Positions 27,882 through 36,851 of a DNA stretch of 59,782 bases are shown here, in pieces. The stretch comes from Marine group II euryarchaeote REDSEA-S42_B7 (lineage in GTDB: Archaea > Thermoplasmatota > Poseidoniia > Poseidoniales > Thalassarchaeaceae). The first letter of the stretch is position 1. Each line of letters opens with the position of its first letter. The notes beneath the pieces are model-generated. The model was not told the origin of the DNA. It did no database searches and saw only the letters and a list, made by a program, of their open reading frames with translations. The DNA is taken from positions 1 through 59,782 of the forward strand of contig LURZ01000032.1 of NCBI GenBank assembly GCA_001629255.1. The letters run 5' to 3'. Both the position numbers and the translations under genes were made by a program.

Positions 27882-29015
27882 TTACATCGAGAGTCCGTGC
27901 ATCTTCCCCGCGATAGCAGTTCGATGCAGGAATCTCTCGAAGTGAATCCTAGGATAAGTGGATCTCTGTAGTCCGACATCGCATTCCGACAATGCATCCA
28001 GAATCTCATACCTTAGTGACTGGGGGACGCTGAGTCTCCTTCCGATGATGACAGAGTGGATTTGAGAGACGAGGTCGGTAGAATCTAGACCATGATTAGT
28101 CATCAGGTTGTCAACCTCTGCCATTGCTCCCGATAGGACTTTCTTATTTCTTCCTCGTTGATTTTCCCACTTCCATTCGACTACCTTACCTCGAATAGCC
28201 AATTCTACCAGTCTCCTCCCTGCTTGAAGAGTTGATGCCTGGACCATCTTGTGTACCGACGAGCGATCAGAAGCAAGCCCCCTGGAATCTAGCATCTCAA
28301 GCGTGAAGACAGCCTTCTTGAGATTGCCTTCGGAAATGTAAGATATATCCTCTAGTACTCCTTCTGCCGGTATACATCCGTTTTTCCCAGCTATTTCTGA
28401 TAAAGTGGTGGTGATTGTTTCTCTGTCGGTAGGTGGAATCCTAATCATCTGACTGCGTGATCGTAGTGCGTCTATGATTCTGGATGGGGCCCGGGCTACG
28501 AGTACGAACCTGGAAGCACCTCCTACCGTCTCCATCATCCTCCTGAGATATGCTTGGCGAATATGTCCCAAGTAATCGGCGTCTTCAATCACTATCAGAC
28601 GGCTGACAGGCACCATTCCATCGTGCACTTCGGTCTCGGAACCTGCTGGAGCAATGTTTTCATCTGGATATAGGGAGATTCCTCTATCGAAAGCATCCAG
28701 GCTGGTTCTTCCTGCCAAGGTGTCCTTCTCTGACCCGCTGGGTCGCAGGAACTCTTCGAAAGAAGACATTGCTCCCCTCTGTCTCACTAAATCTCGTGCT
28801 TGAAGGATGTGCGTAGTGGACTTCCATCCGGGGCCCAGGAGCTGTCTGGCGAAAAGACGCCAAGATGCGGTCTTACCTACGCCAGCTGGTCCGGTGATCA
28901 GTAAGTGAGGCGGATCCAACGAGATGCTACTGGAAGCGAGTGTCTGACGAACGGTCGTCGGAACTGCTAGTTCATCGAAACTGGTCGGAGCCTCTGTCTG
29001 GAGCCAGCTTGCCAT
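27882..29015 (-). CDS. Replication factor C small-subunit-like AAA+ ATPase (divergent)
   Basis: LLITGPAGVGKTASWRLFARQL, LIVIEDADYL, LRSRSQMIRIPP, RFC-like C-terminal domain. Confidence 0.8.
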   Translation of the reverse strand: MASWLQTEAPTSFDELAVPTTVRQTLASSSISLDPPHLLITGPAGVGKTASWRLFARQLLGPGWKSTTHILQARDLVRQRGAMSSFEEFLRPSGSEKDTLAGRTSLDAFDRGISLYPDENIAPAGSETEVHDGMVPVSRLIVIEDADYLGHIRQAYLRRMMETVGGASRFVLVARAPSRIIDALRSRSQMIRIPPTDRETITTTLSEIAGKNGCIPAEGVLEDISYISEGNLKKAVFTLEMLDSRGLASDRSSVHKMVQASTLQAGRRLVELAIRGKVVEWKWENQRGRNKKVLSGAMAEVDNLMTNHGLDSTDLVSQIHSVIIGRRLSVPQSLRYEILDALSECDVGLQRSTYPRIHFERFLHRTAIAGKMHGLSM

Positions 29016-29055
29016 GTACTAATGGGAGAGAGGCGGGTCTTGAACTCCGCGATTG

Positions 29056-29355
29056 TCACTCGGCTTTCAGAACCTTGGCCATGCCATCTTTTCGCGGTTT
29101 GACGAAGATTCGGTATCCGCACTTGTGACAGGATCTACCGGTGGAGTCTGCCTCGGCCCATGACATGTGTCCGCAGTTAACGCACTTGTATCGAATCTCT
29201 AGAGGGTCCATAGGGGCGTTGCAGTGGTTGCAGTGCTCTTCGGATGTGGGGTTATACTGCCTCTTATCGGTCCTGTTGCAGTTTCTGCACTTGTGCAGGA
29301 TCTCTTTGTCGCCCTTCATTGCTATCGGGTCCGCCACTTGACGGGCCTTCTTCAA
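29056..29355 (-). CDS. Putative RNA polymerase subunit P (Rpo12)-like protein with an extra N-terminal zinc ribbon
   Basis: YKCVNCGHMSWAEADSTGRSCHKCGYRIFVKPR...KVLKAE resembles Rpo12/RPB12; additional CRNC...CNHC at N-terminus. Confidence 0.65.
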   Translation of the reverse strand: MKKARQVADPIAMKGDKEILHKCRNCNRTDKRQYNPTSEEHCNHCNAPMDPLEIRYKCVNCGHMSWAEADSTGRSCHKCGYRIFVKPRKDGMAKVLKAE

Positions 29356-29361
29356 TCTGTC

Positions 29362-29967
29362 CTATCCAGATTTCGCAGATTTGCAAATGTTCACGAAGTT
29401 TTCGAAGATGTTTGACCCGAACTCTGTATCGTTTACTTCAGGATGGAATTGGAGACCGAATCTGTCTAATTCTCCGTTCTGCATAGCCTGGACCCTGCAG
29501 GACTCGCTTTCGGCGATCACAGTGAAGCCTGGTGGAGGCGTAGTTACCTCATCATTATGGCTCTCCCAAACCGTTTGGTGAGATGGTGTGCCTTGGAATA
29601 GGGGACCACCGTCCCCGACTAGGGAAATGGTTGCTGCACCGAACTCTGGCTTGGGAGCCTCTCCTGCAGTCCCTCCATAGTGTCTAGCCATGAATTGGTG
29701 GCCAGCGCATATCCCCAGAATCGGAACTTCAAGAGAGAGGTATTCTGCACAGTTGCCTAACTTCCCGGTTAGGCCTACTCTGGCCGCTCCTCCTGATAGA
29801 ATTAAGCCGTCTAATTCACGCATTTCTGATACCGGAACATCGTTCGGGAGTATTTGCGTATCCACGCCTAGATATCTAAGCATGCGCCACTCTCTGTGGG
29901 TCCATTGGCCTCCATTATCTATGACGTCGATGACCACAGGAGCTCCTCCCATGAATAGCCTGTGCAC
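29362..29967 (-). CDS. guaAA: GMP synthase, glutamine amidotransferase subunit
   Basis: VIDVIDNGGQWTHREWRMLR, PILGICAGHQFMARHYGG, GLQFHPEVNDTEFG. Confidence 0.93.
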   Translation of the reverse strand: MHRLFMGGAPVVIDVIDNGGQWTHREWRMLRYLGVDTQILPNDVPVSEMRELDGLILSGGAARVGLTGKLGNCAEYLSLEVPILGICAGHQFMARHYGGTAGEAPKPEFGAATISLVGDGGPLFQGTPSHQTVWESHNDEVTTPPPGFTVIAESESCRVQAMQNGELDRFGLQFHPEVNDTEFGSNIFENFVNICKSAKSG

Positions 29968-30031
29968 GTTTGGGCCATCAATGATGCCCCCTCAAACCTT
30001 GAAAAAGGAAGGCTATCTCGTTAGGAAGCCG

Positions 30032-30107
30032 GCCCCGATGGTGTAGTGGCCTATCATGCAGCCCTGTCGAGGCTGCGACCCGGGTTCAAATCCCGGTCGG
30101 GGCGCCA
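30032..30107 (+). tRNA. tRNA-Asp (anticodon GTC), with encoded CCA
   Basis: Acceptor GCCCCGA/TCGGGGC, anticodon stem CAGCC-CTGTCGA-GGCTG, T arm CCGGG-TTCAAAT-CCCGG, 3' GCCA. Confidence 0.96.
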
Positions 30108-30130
30108 ATGAACCGTCACTAAGAGTGGTT

Positions 30131-31819
30131 TCAGTGCAGTCTATGCTTGGCCCAATTTCTCAATTTCTCTCTTTCTATTTTTGCTTCATGACCTGAATCT
30201 ACCGGGAACACCCCCCCATACTGTAGGAAGGTGAGTTCGCCATCATAGCCCAGTAAACCGCAGGCTCGTTTCGCCTCTTCTTTCAGCCTCTTTTTCATTT
30301 CATTCCAGGGAGCGTTGTCCTTTTCCACCAGAATCACGGGCCAATGGTTATCAGGGCCCTCCACCAAAGCAGTCCTGATCCCGAGGCTGTGATTGAAGAT
30401 CTCCTCTATTTGCTTGGTGTGTAGAGTGTAGCCGTTTTTCGATCTAACTCTGTGAGCCTTCCTACCGACTATCCAAACTCTACCATGCTGGTCAAGGTAT
30501 CCCAAATCCCCAGTTCGATGCCAATTAGTTCCATCGAGAGAGTCGTGAGCAGTAGTCTTTGGACCTCCAAACTCTATCTCGTCCTGCCCAATAAGAGAAG
30601 AATACACTGCTGGGCCCATAGCCGAGATTTCTCCTATGGATCCAGGCCCAAAACCTGAGACTTCTGATGCAATGGAAGGGTCGAACTGCTCATTGTAGTC
30701 CTCGAAAGAAAGAATCCTAATCATAATCCCCTCCACTGGTTCTCCGAGACAGAAACCCATCCCAGACTCGGTTTTTGGGTGAGTTTCTATGATGGTGCTA
30801 GCATGGGCCTGGCAGAGGGGAAATCCCTCAGTAGCCCCATATACAAGACGGAATCCTCCACGAGGCGACCTCTCTTCTGATAGGTGGCTTTCAATCGTAC
30901 TGACGAAACCAGCAGAAATCGTCTCCCCTCCAACGTAAATCCGTGTTAGAGATTCTAGCATAGCCGGTGACTGATTGTGTGATTCCGCGTGGCTTTCCAA
31001 ATAGTTTGCCAGATGGATTGCCGACGGAGGGGACAGGAATGCTGCCGTCGCCCCCCAAGTAGAGACAGTCTCGACTATTTCCTGCCCTCTGATATGTCTG
31101 GGTTTAGCCATTATCGACACAGATGAAATTCCAATCAGAGGATGGATGATTAGTGTACCAGACCTTCCGAAGAAGACGTCATCAGACGTAATTCCCTCCG
31201 ATTCGAGAGTCCGGAGGAGAGAATGCAGCATCCCGTGAGAGTATATCACTCCCTTCGGTGGCCCGGTGCTTCCTGTTGTGTACCTAACAAAGGCCGGGAC
31301 GTCTGTCCAGTCAATTTCCTTTTTCGAGGTAAAACCTGACCCGTTGTTAGAATTAGAGTAGAATTTCTTCAGATTTCGGACGTTTATTGTCCTCAACTTT
31401 CTGGGTCCGAGACGGAGAATCCTGCGAATTGCGAGCAAGGCTCCGCTTCCGATTACCCCCTCTGGTCTGGCTCTGTTCAGGATTTTTCTTAGTTGCGCTC
31501 TTCCGCTCCGCTTCCTGATTTTGATGGAGGGTAGCAGGAGAGGGACTGCCCCCGTCTTTAGCATTGCATACATCAGCACGACGAATTCGGTACTAGGACG
31601 TGCTAGTACGAGTGTTACTAGACCGTCCTTGAAACCTCTATTCGATAGATAGCGAGCTGCTCTATCGCTCCTCTGATCGAGTTCTCTGAAGGAGATACTG
31701 TCTGTTTTCTTCTTATTTCCTTTCCTTATGAACGCAAATGCTATCTTATCGGGAAATGCGTCAGACGTACTAGAAAGTGTGTCTAGGATGTTGTTCAAAC
31801 TAGTCCTCCCGAGGTGCAA
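30131..31819 (-). CDS. AMP-dependent acyl ligase (OleC/fatty acyl-AMP ligase-like)
   Basis: VRYTTGSTGPPKGVIYSHGML, VYGATEGFPLC, WHRTGDLGYLDQHGRVWIVGRKAHRV. Confidence 0.85.
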   Translation of the reverse strand: MHLGRTSLNNILDTLSSTSDAFPDKIAFAFIRKGNKKKTDSISFRELDQRSDRAARYLSNRGFKDGLVTLVLARPSTEFVVLMYAMLKTGAVPLLLPSIKIRKRSGRAQLRKILNRARPEGVIGSGALLAIRRILRLGPRKLRTINVRNLKKFYSNSNNGSGFTSKKEIDWTDVPAFVRYTTGSTGPPKGVIYSHGMLHSLLRTLESEGITSDDVFFGRSGTLIIHPLIGISSVSIMAKPRHIRGQEIVETVSTWGATAAFLSPPSAIHLANYLESHAESHNQSPAMLESLTRIYVGGETISAGFVSTIESHLSEERSPRGGFRLVYGATEGFPLCQAHASTIIETHPKTESGMGFCLGEPVEGIMIRILSFEDYNEQFDPSIASEVSGFGPGSIGEISAMGPAVYSSLIGQDEIEFGGPKTTAHDSLDGTNWHRTGDLGYLDQHGRVWIVGRKAHRVRSKNGYTLHTKQIEEIFNHSLGIRTALVEGPDNHWPVILVEKDNAPWNEMKKRLKEEAKRACGLLGYDGELTFLQYGGVFPVDSGHEAKIEREKLRNWAKHRLH

Positions 31820-33035
31820 TCCATGCCTGGAAAGAGCATAGTCTCAGTTTGCTACTGTAGTCTCTCTTTACTCTCAGATTTGGAGCTGGGAACCCTGCCA
31901 GCGAGTCAGGGAGATCTCGACTGATGGATCGGTTGGCGTGCTCGATTTCGTTCTCTGGAACAATAACCCTACCCCTCACCATAGATGGGGTCTCTCGGTC
32001 AATCAGAGGCACTAGAGAGTGTAAAATATCGAGAGTCCTATGTGGGAGGTTTACTATGAGCAGGTCCCACCTACCGATAAACTCTGGATTTGTTTGTAGT
32101 TTCATGGCGTCGGCGACCCCGATTATGCGATCTTCGTAAATCCTAGATATCGGAGCAGGCCCCATCGGATAACCCCTACCGTCCCATCTGCGGAGGTTAT
32201 CCATCAGGAGCTCCACTGCATGGGGATTCAGATCAGATGCCAGCACCTCGCCGACTAGGCCTGGTTCCGAAAGCAGAATTGCTAGCGAAGGGCCTACCCC
32301 GCAAAATGGATCGCAGACCCTCAACGGCCTTCCTAGTAGTTCTCTAAGTTGTCTGGCCAGTGCAAGAGTCTCGAGTCTCTCGGACTGGAGCTTGGTCGAG
32401 AAGTACGCCTTACTTGGATCACAAGCGATGGATTTCCCAGACTCTCGGACCAGGACCCGAGTGCTCATGACAGAGTCTGGAATTGCCTCGGTGACTATCG
32501 CCCCATCGACTCTGGCACCAATCGGGGTTAGTTTGCGGATCCTTAGTTCGCCCTGGACGCCTTCGTCGTTCAAGACTAGTCTGATGTGAGGATGGGAAAG
32601 GAGTTTGGCCTCAGCAATTTGGGCAGAGAACCTCTCCAAGGTGTCCTCGATTCTTACTATCATCATATCCGAAATGAACTCATGTGAAGAAGGCCATGCT
32701 TCGCCATGAGCCGCAATCACCTCCGGTCCCAAAAGATTAGTCAGGTGGTTCCACCAATCAGAATCGATTCTATTGTCGGGCTGACCCTCGTGGACTTCTA
32801 TCTCGTATTTGTCAAAGGGTGCTGGGAGTGCGATTGGAGATCCAGGATCGATGGGGACCAAGCGGGATTCTGCATCGTCCTGTGAGAAAACCCTCATTCC
32901 AGAAGCTAGCCACTCCCTCTCTCTGAGTAGACTCAGGATACTCTCCACATCTCGATTTGGGACCCTCAGGTGACGCATCACGTTGATGGGCCGGTAGGCG
33001 TCATCGCTTGACGATGACGGAGATGAGGGCCACAT
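31800..33035 (-). CDS. Trm5-like SAM-dependent tRNA methyltransferase
   Basis: EGVQGELRIRKLTPIG, CDPFCGVGPSLAILLS, VLASDLNPHAVELLMDNL, LLIVNLPHRTL; exact start uncertain (33035 or 32978). Confidence 0.7.
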   Translation of the reverse strand: MWPSSPSSSSDDAYRPINVMRHLRVPNRDVESILSLLREREWLASGMRVFSQDDAESRLVPIDPGSPIALPAPFDKYEIEVHEGQPDNRIDSDWWNHLTNLLGPEVIAAHGEAWPSSHEFISDMMIVRIEDTLERFSAQIAEAKLLSHPHIRLVLNDEGVQGELRIRKLTPIGARVDGAIVTEAIPDSVMSTRVLVRESGKSIACDPSKAYFSTKLQSERLETLALARQLRELLGRPLRVCDPFCGVGPSLAILLSEPGLVGEVLASDLNPHAVELLMDNLRRWDGRGYPMGPAPISRIYEDRIIGVADAMKLQTNPEFIGRWDLLIVNLPHRTLDILHSLVPLIDRETPSMVRGRVIVPENEIEHANRSISRDLPDSLAGFPAPNLRVKRDYSSKLRLCSFQAWIAPRED

Positions 33036-33087
33036 GATCAAGAGCATCCTGATCTCGCCGATAAAACGAAACCTGCTAACAAAGAAG

Positions 33088-33552
33088 ATGTTCAGGGTAG
33101 CTAAGGAGACATCGGAGACCAAGGGAAAGAAGTTGATGGTGATAGGTGATCCCTGTAGCGGGAACTACTTCCAATTCATGTCCAGCTTGTTCCCTAACTG
33201 TGAGCATGGGGATGTTACTGTAGACCTGTTTGGCTGCAAGGAGTGCAATAGGATGGACATCAACGATATGTCGGCCTGGGAGGAGTTCGATGACGGTGAG
33301 TTCGTGGTGATGGAGACAGGGGTTCTAGGTTTTTCGAAGGACATTGGGGCGGTGCTCTCCCAAATCAGGAGGGTCTCTGGGGGAGACTTCCTTTCTGCGG
33401 GTGGGAACAAAGGCTTTCTTTGGGAGATGTTCCTTTACAAGACCTACAGTAAGGAGTTGATCTACTCGATGGTCCCATTCGACTCTCGTGTGGATGATCA
33501 TTACTCGGGGACTCTGTTGGGTCGAAAGGGCTCCTTTCGGCTGAAGTTCTGA
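33088..33552 (+). CDS. Hypothetical protein, possibly a degenerate Rossmann methyltransferase-like fold
   Basis: GDPCSGNYFQFM..VTVDLFGCKECNRMDINDM..FVVMETGVLGFSKDIGAVLSQIRRVSGGDFL; start uncertain (33034/33088/33136). Confidence 0.5.
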   Translation: MFRVAKETSETKGKKLMVIGDPCSGNYFQFMSSLFPNCEHGDVTVDLFGCKECNRMDINDMSAWEEFDDGEFVVMETGVLGFSKDIGAVLSQIRRVSGGDFLSAGGNKGFLWEMFLYKTYSKELIYSMVPFDSRVDDHYSGTLLGRKGSFRLKF

Positions 33553-33553
33553 G

Positions 33554-33572
33554 GCACATCATATTGATGTGC
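33554..33572. promoter_or_regulatory. 8-bp perfect inverted repeat GCACATCA-tat-TGATGTGC
   Basis: Direct reading; lies between stop at 33552 and dph5 ATG at 33594; no T-tract follows. Confidence 0.5.
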
Positions 33573-33593
33573 ATGAGAGCATAGGGAAGGGAG

Positions 33594-34430
33594 ATGGCAA
33601 CTGATGAGGTTCCTGCCGGGCTATGGCTAATCGGTATCGGTCCAGGGGATCTGGGGCACATGACTGAGAGGGCTCGTAGTGTGGCACGGGGGTGCAAAAA
33701 GAGGTACTTGGAGGGATACACCGCAGTTCTGCCCACGGAGCAGGAAGCCCTTCTGGAGAGCGTGGTAGGGCCCTGGGAGAGGATGATGCGCCCGTCTGTG
33801 GAAAGTCCTGAGGCTCTGCTTGACGAGTCACGGAACGATTCTGTGGCCCTTTTGGTCGTTGGAGATCCGATGCAAGCTACCACGCACATAGATTTAGAGG
33901 CTAGATGTATGGAGGAAGGAATAGGCTTCGAAGTAATCCCTGGGATGTCTGCGACTTCGCTGGCCGTCTCTCTATCTGGTCTTCAATCGTATAAGTTCGG
34001 AAGGCAGGTCACACTGCCATATCCATACGGAGATTATCTTGCCACGTCACCTCTGGAAATGATTTTGAGGAATTTGGAGGGCGGCTTGCATACACTGGTT
34101 CTTCTGGATCTCGACCCAACGGGGATGGGTCTCGACCTTCCGACTCCGATGAGTCCTTCGCAAGCCATTTCCACTCTCGGGGAGATGGAAGAGAAGTGGT
34201 TGGAAGAGCGAGATGGTCTAGATTCTACTGGGGTTAAAAAAAACGCCTTGGCGGTCAATGAATGGGAGGGGGTGCTCCTGAGTGATGTTGGAACTAAAGG
34301 GCAAAGAGTCTTCTCTGGAAGTCTTAAAGAAATCTCAAAGGTTCAGGGTGGCCGGGTTCATTCCCTGATAATACCGTCGGAAATGAGCGATAACGAAAGA
34401 GAGGCTTTCAGCAGAAGGGGAGCGATGTAG
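33594..34430 (+). CDS. dph5: Diphthine synthase
   Basis: LWLIGIGPGDLGHMTERA, LEGYTAVLP, VGDPMQATTHIDLEARC, VIPGMSATSLAVSLSGLQSYKFGRQVTLPYP. Confidence 0.95.
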   Translation: MATDEVPAGLWLIGIGPGDLGHMTERARSVARGCKKRYLEGYTAVLPTEQEALLESVVGPWERMMRPSVESPEALLDESRNDSVALLVVGDPMQATTHIDLEARCMEEGIGFEVIPGMSATSLAVSLSGLQSYKFGRQVTLPYPYGDYLATSPLEMILRNLEGGLHTLVLLDLDPTGMGLDLPTPMSPSQAISTLGEMEEKWLEERDGLDSTGVKKNALAVNEWEGVLLSDVGTKGQRVFSGSLKEISKVQGGRVHSLIIPSEMSDNEREAFSRRGAM

Positions 34431-34455
34431 GGCCCCCGACGAACTCAAGTCTGAG

Positions 34456-36189
34456 ATGCCTTTCGGTGGATTGGATATCATGGCCAAGCCTCCTGCAGAA
34501 GTTCGTTTCCCCGGTGACAGGAGTCGTAGGAAGAGAGTGAGGGTAAGGGGAATTAAACAGGCCTCGAAGGAAATCCAGCAGAGGCTCGAGAGGAGCCTGG
34601 AGGCACTGCTGGAAAACCCAGAGAGTTTCCTTCCAGAGATAGTTGGGGATTTGGGGAAGGTCTCACTCTTCGGGAACAAGGACCCCATGGCATTGACGTT
34701 GCACGAGCTCAAAGCTGTCTCCTCAAAAAGAAACGATATCAGGTGGCTGAAGAAGAGGATGTCCAAAAGAAGCGGAGGGGATGTATCCCGTTCCCTTGCT
34801 GGGAGCCTAGTTGCAGCATCTGAGGAGGATCTGACTACGGTCTCGGTATTCAAGAGCGACGTCTACGGTAACGCTAGCTACCTAAAGAGAGGGAGCGGTA
34901 GACCTGGCCATCTTGTAGGCATACAGAACTTCAACCACCCCCGGCTGAGGCTTTTGGTCTGGGACGACCACGCCAAGGCAGGCCAGTACTTCTTCTCGTG
35001 GGATGGAGGTTTCGTGTTCACTGGATTTGAGCCGACTCCTCCCTCCGAGTGGGTGCAGTGGACCCTTGGGAACACTTCAGTGGACCTGCAGGGAGATTCT
35101 TGCAAGTGGTCTGCGGGATTGGACGAAGAGACTGTTGTCTCAGAATCAGGGACTGCGGATGGCTGGCTTAAGCTCGAGTTCTCCGATGGAACCAAGGTGG
35201 GGCTCTCCCCTGCAGCGCTGGCCAAGACAGAGGAGCCCGTGGCAAGGAGCATTGCTGTGTCGATGATGCCTCCCAATAAACTTGGAGAGGTCTGCGAGGC
35301 GGCTTGGGTGTGGAGGCCAGAGGGGTGGCCAGAGGACAGGGCTCTACCCGAAGAGGGTCTCGAGAGAGTGGATGAAGTCCTGAATACCTGGCTCAAGATG
35401 TCGTTGGAGGACAATGCTCTAGCAAGGGCCTGCAGGTACAGTATTCTAAACTCGATCACCGATGGATTCGTCGTCGGTAGTAACTGGTTCTCCGATGACA
35501 ATAGAGGGGAGTTCCTCGGTCACATGAATGGGACGGAGGACGAGCGCCGGGCGCTCGCCTGTGTACTAGATTCGATAGACGATGGAATCCACGTCAGGTC
35601 GGATGGCGTCGTAGTGAGCCTGGACGAAAAGGTCGTGAGGCTCGAAGACTCTTCGTGCCACCCTGTTCTGGTTTCTCTCTGGGAAGAGCACGGTGGGACA
35701 ATCCTGGAGGATTTGTTCGGACTGGTAGGAGAGGATGCGGAGAGGGTTCACTCAAGACAGTCGAAGAGGAAGCAGGGGTTCGGAGCTTTTCTACGAGAGT
35801 TAAGCGAGTCGCTGAGCACTGCAATGAAGCTGGATAGGCTTCCTTGGAAGAGAGGAGCTCTCCCTGGCCCTCTTTCATTCGCAGACGATTTGGTGCGGAA
35901 GGCCGCTGATGATGGGGTTGCCTCCACTGTCTCCATGGCTAGGAAGGGTAGAGGTCTGGAGTCCTCTATGGGCTGGGCATGGTTGGTAGTGCACGATAAG
36001 ACGGAGTCGGATGCATGGAGATTCGATGAAGAGAGCCGCGACAAGGGGGGCGACTGGGTCCCAGCCCTGAGGGCGCTCTGGGACGCTGCTCAGGCGCTTC
36101 TGCTGGAAGACGATCTTGAGGCTGAGTCAGACTATCGCTCTGCTATGGAGTGGTTGGCAGAAGTAAGCGGGTCTGGCTCGTTGCCTTAG
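34456..36189 (+). CDS. Conserved-looking hypothetical protein (577 aa)
   Basis: Long ORF, no TM, no recognised motif; in-line after dph5. Confidence 0.65.
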   Translation: MPFGGLDIMAKPPAEVRFPGDRSRRKRVRVRGIKQASKEIQQRLERSLEALLENPESFLPEIVGDLGKVSLFGNKDPMALTLHELKAVSSKRNDIRWLKKRMSKRSGGDVSRSLAGSLVAASEEDLTTVSVFKSDVYGNASYLKRGSGRPGHLVGIQNFNHPRLRLLVWDDHAKAGQYFFSWDGGFVFTGFEPTPPSEWVQWTLGNTSVDLQGDSCKWSAGLDEETVVSESGTADGWLKLEFSDGTKVGLSPAALAKTEEPVARSIAVSMMPPNKLGEVCEAAWVWRPEGWPEDRALPEEGLERVDEVLNTWLKMSLEDNALARACRYSILNSITDGFVVGSNWFSDDNRGEFLGHMNGTEDERRALACVLDSIDDGIHVRSDGVVVSLDEKVVRLEDSSCHPVLVSLWEEHGGTILEDLFGLVGEDAERVHSRQSKRKQGFGAFLRELSESLSTAMKLDRLPWKRGALPGPLSFADDLVRKAADDGVASTVSMARKGRGLESSMGWAWLVVHDKTESDAWRFDEESRDKGGDWVPALRALWDAAQALLLEDDLEAESDYRSAMEWLAEVSGSGSLP

Positions 36190-36209
36190 GCCGAGTTTCA
36201 CATTTAGCG

Positions 36210-36851
36210 CTAGAATGCCTCCGGGAACAGCTCATACGCCCGGTACATGAAACCAGCAGAGAATCCGATCATGCCCAATCCGCAAATTCCCAATGCAATT
36301 TTGTATGCTCTTGGCGACATAGAGCCGCGCGTCCTGTCGAAGATTAGGGCAATCGTCATCTTTACGATGATTATCGTTACCAGGAAAGATAGTGCGTAGG
36401 CCACAGGAGCCGCAGGCTCCTCGTCTGCTGCTGACGCCATCAGAGGGCCGCCAATTAGGAACCAGAACACATACACGTTCGGATTCAGTAGATTCGTAAT
36501 CACCCCCCTGCTGAATGATCCAGTGACCTCCTGCTGCCCGATATCAGAATCAGGTGGTTCTATTCTGAAACAATCGATGCCGAACCAGAATAGGAAACAG
36601 GCTCCCAGCATGGAAATCGTGAACATGAGACTAGATTGATCGGCGACCCATCCTGACAGCAGTACGCTGATCATGATTAAGGGACCATCCGTGAATATTG
36701 GAGCTGATGCGGCCCTTGCACCTGCAGACCAACCTCCAGTCAGGGTCTCTCGGATTACCATTGTCAGTAGGGGGCCCGGGCGAACTCCCTCGAACAGACC
36801 GAGTGCTATCCCAGCTAACGCTAACTGCAATATGAGATCTGTTTGCATCAT
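36210..36851 (-). CDS. LysE-family transporter
   Basis: GIALGLFEGVRPGPLLTMVIRETLTGGWSAGARAASAPIFTDGPLI pattern and multiple TM. Confidence 0.85.
   Translation of the reverse strand: MMQTDLILQLALAGIALGLFEGVRPGPLLTMVIRETLTGGWSAGARAASAPIFTDGPLIMISVLLSGWVADQSSLMFTISMLGACFLFWFGIDCFRIEPPDSDIGQQEVTGSFSRGVITNLLNPNVYVFWFLIGGPLMASAADEEPAAPVAYALSFLVTIIIVKMTIALIFDRTRGSMSPRAYKIALGICGLGMIGFSAGFMYRAYELFPEAF

Noticed and set aside
27671-27916. Plus-strand ORF covering tRNA-Arg
   Set aside because: Contains the complete tRNA-Arg sequence, so coding is unlikely.
33365-33889. 174-aa minus-strand ORF overlapping dph5
   Set aside because: Low-complexity Ser/Arg/Pro composition typical of an antisense shadow of a real coding gene.
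34878-35501. 207-aa minus-strand ORF opposite the 577-aa gene
   Set aside because: Ser-rich shadow ORF antisense to a longer, better-composed coding frame; no recognisable domain.
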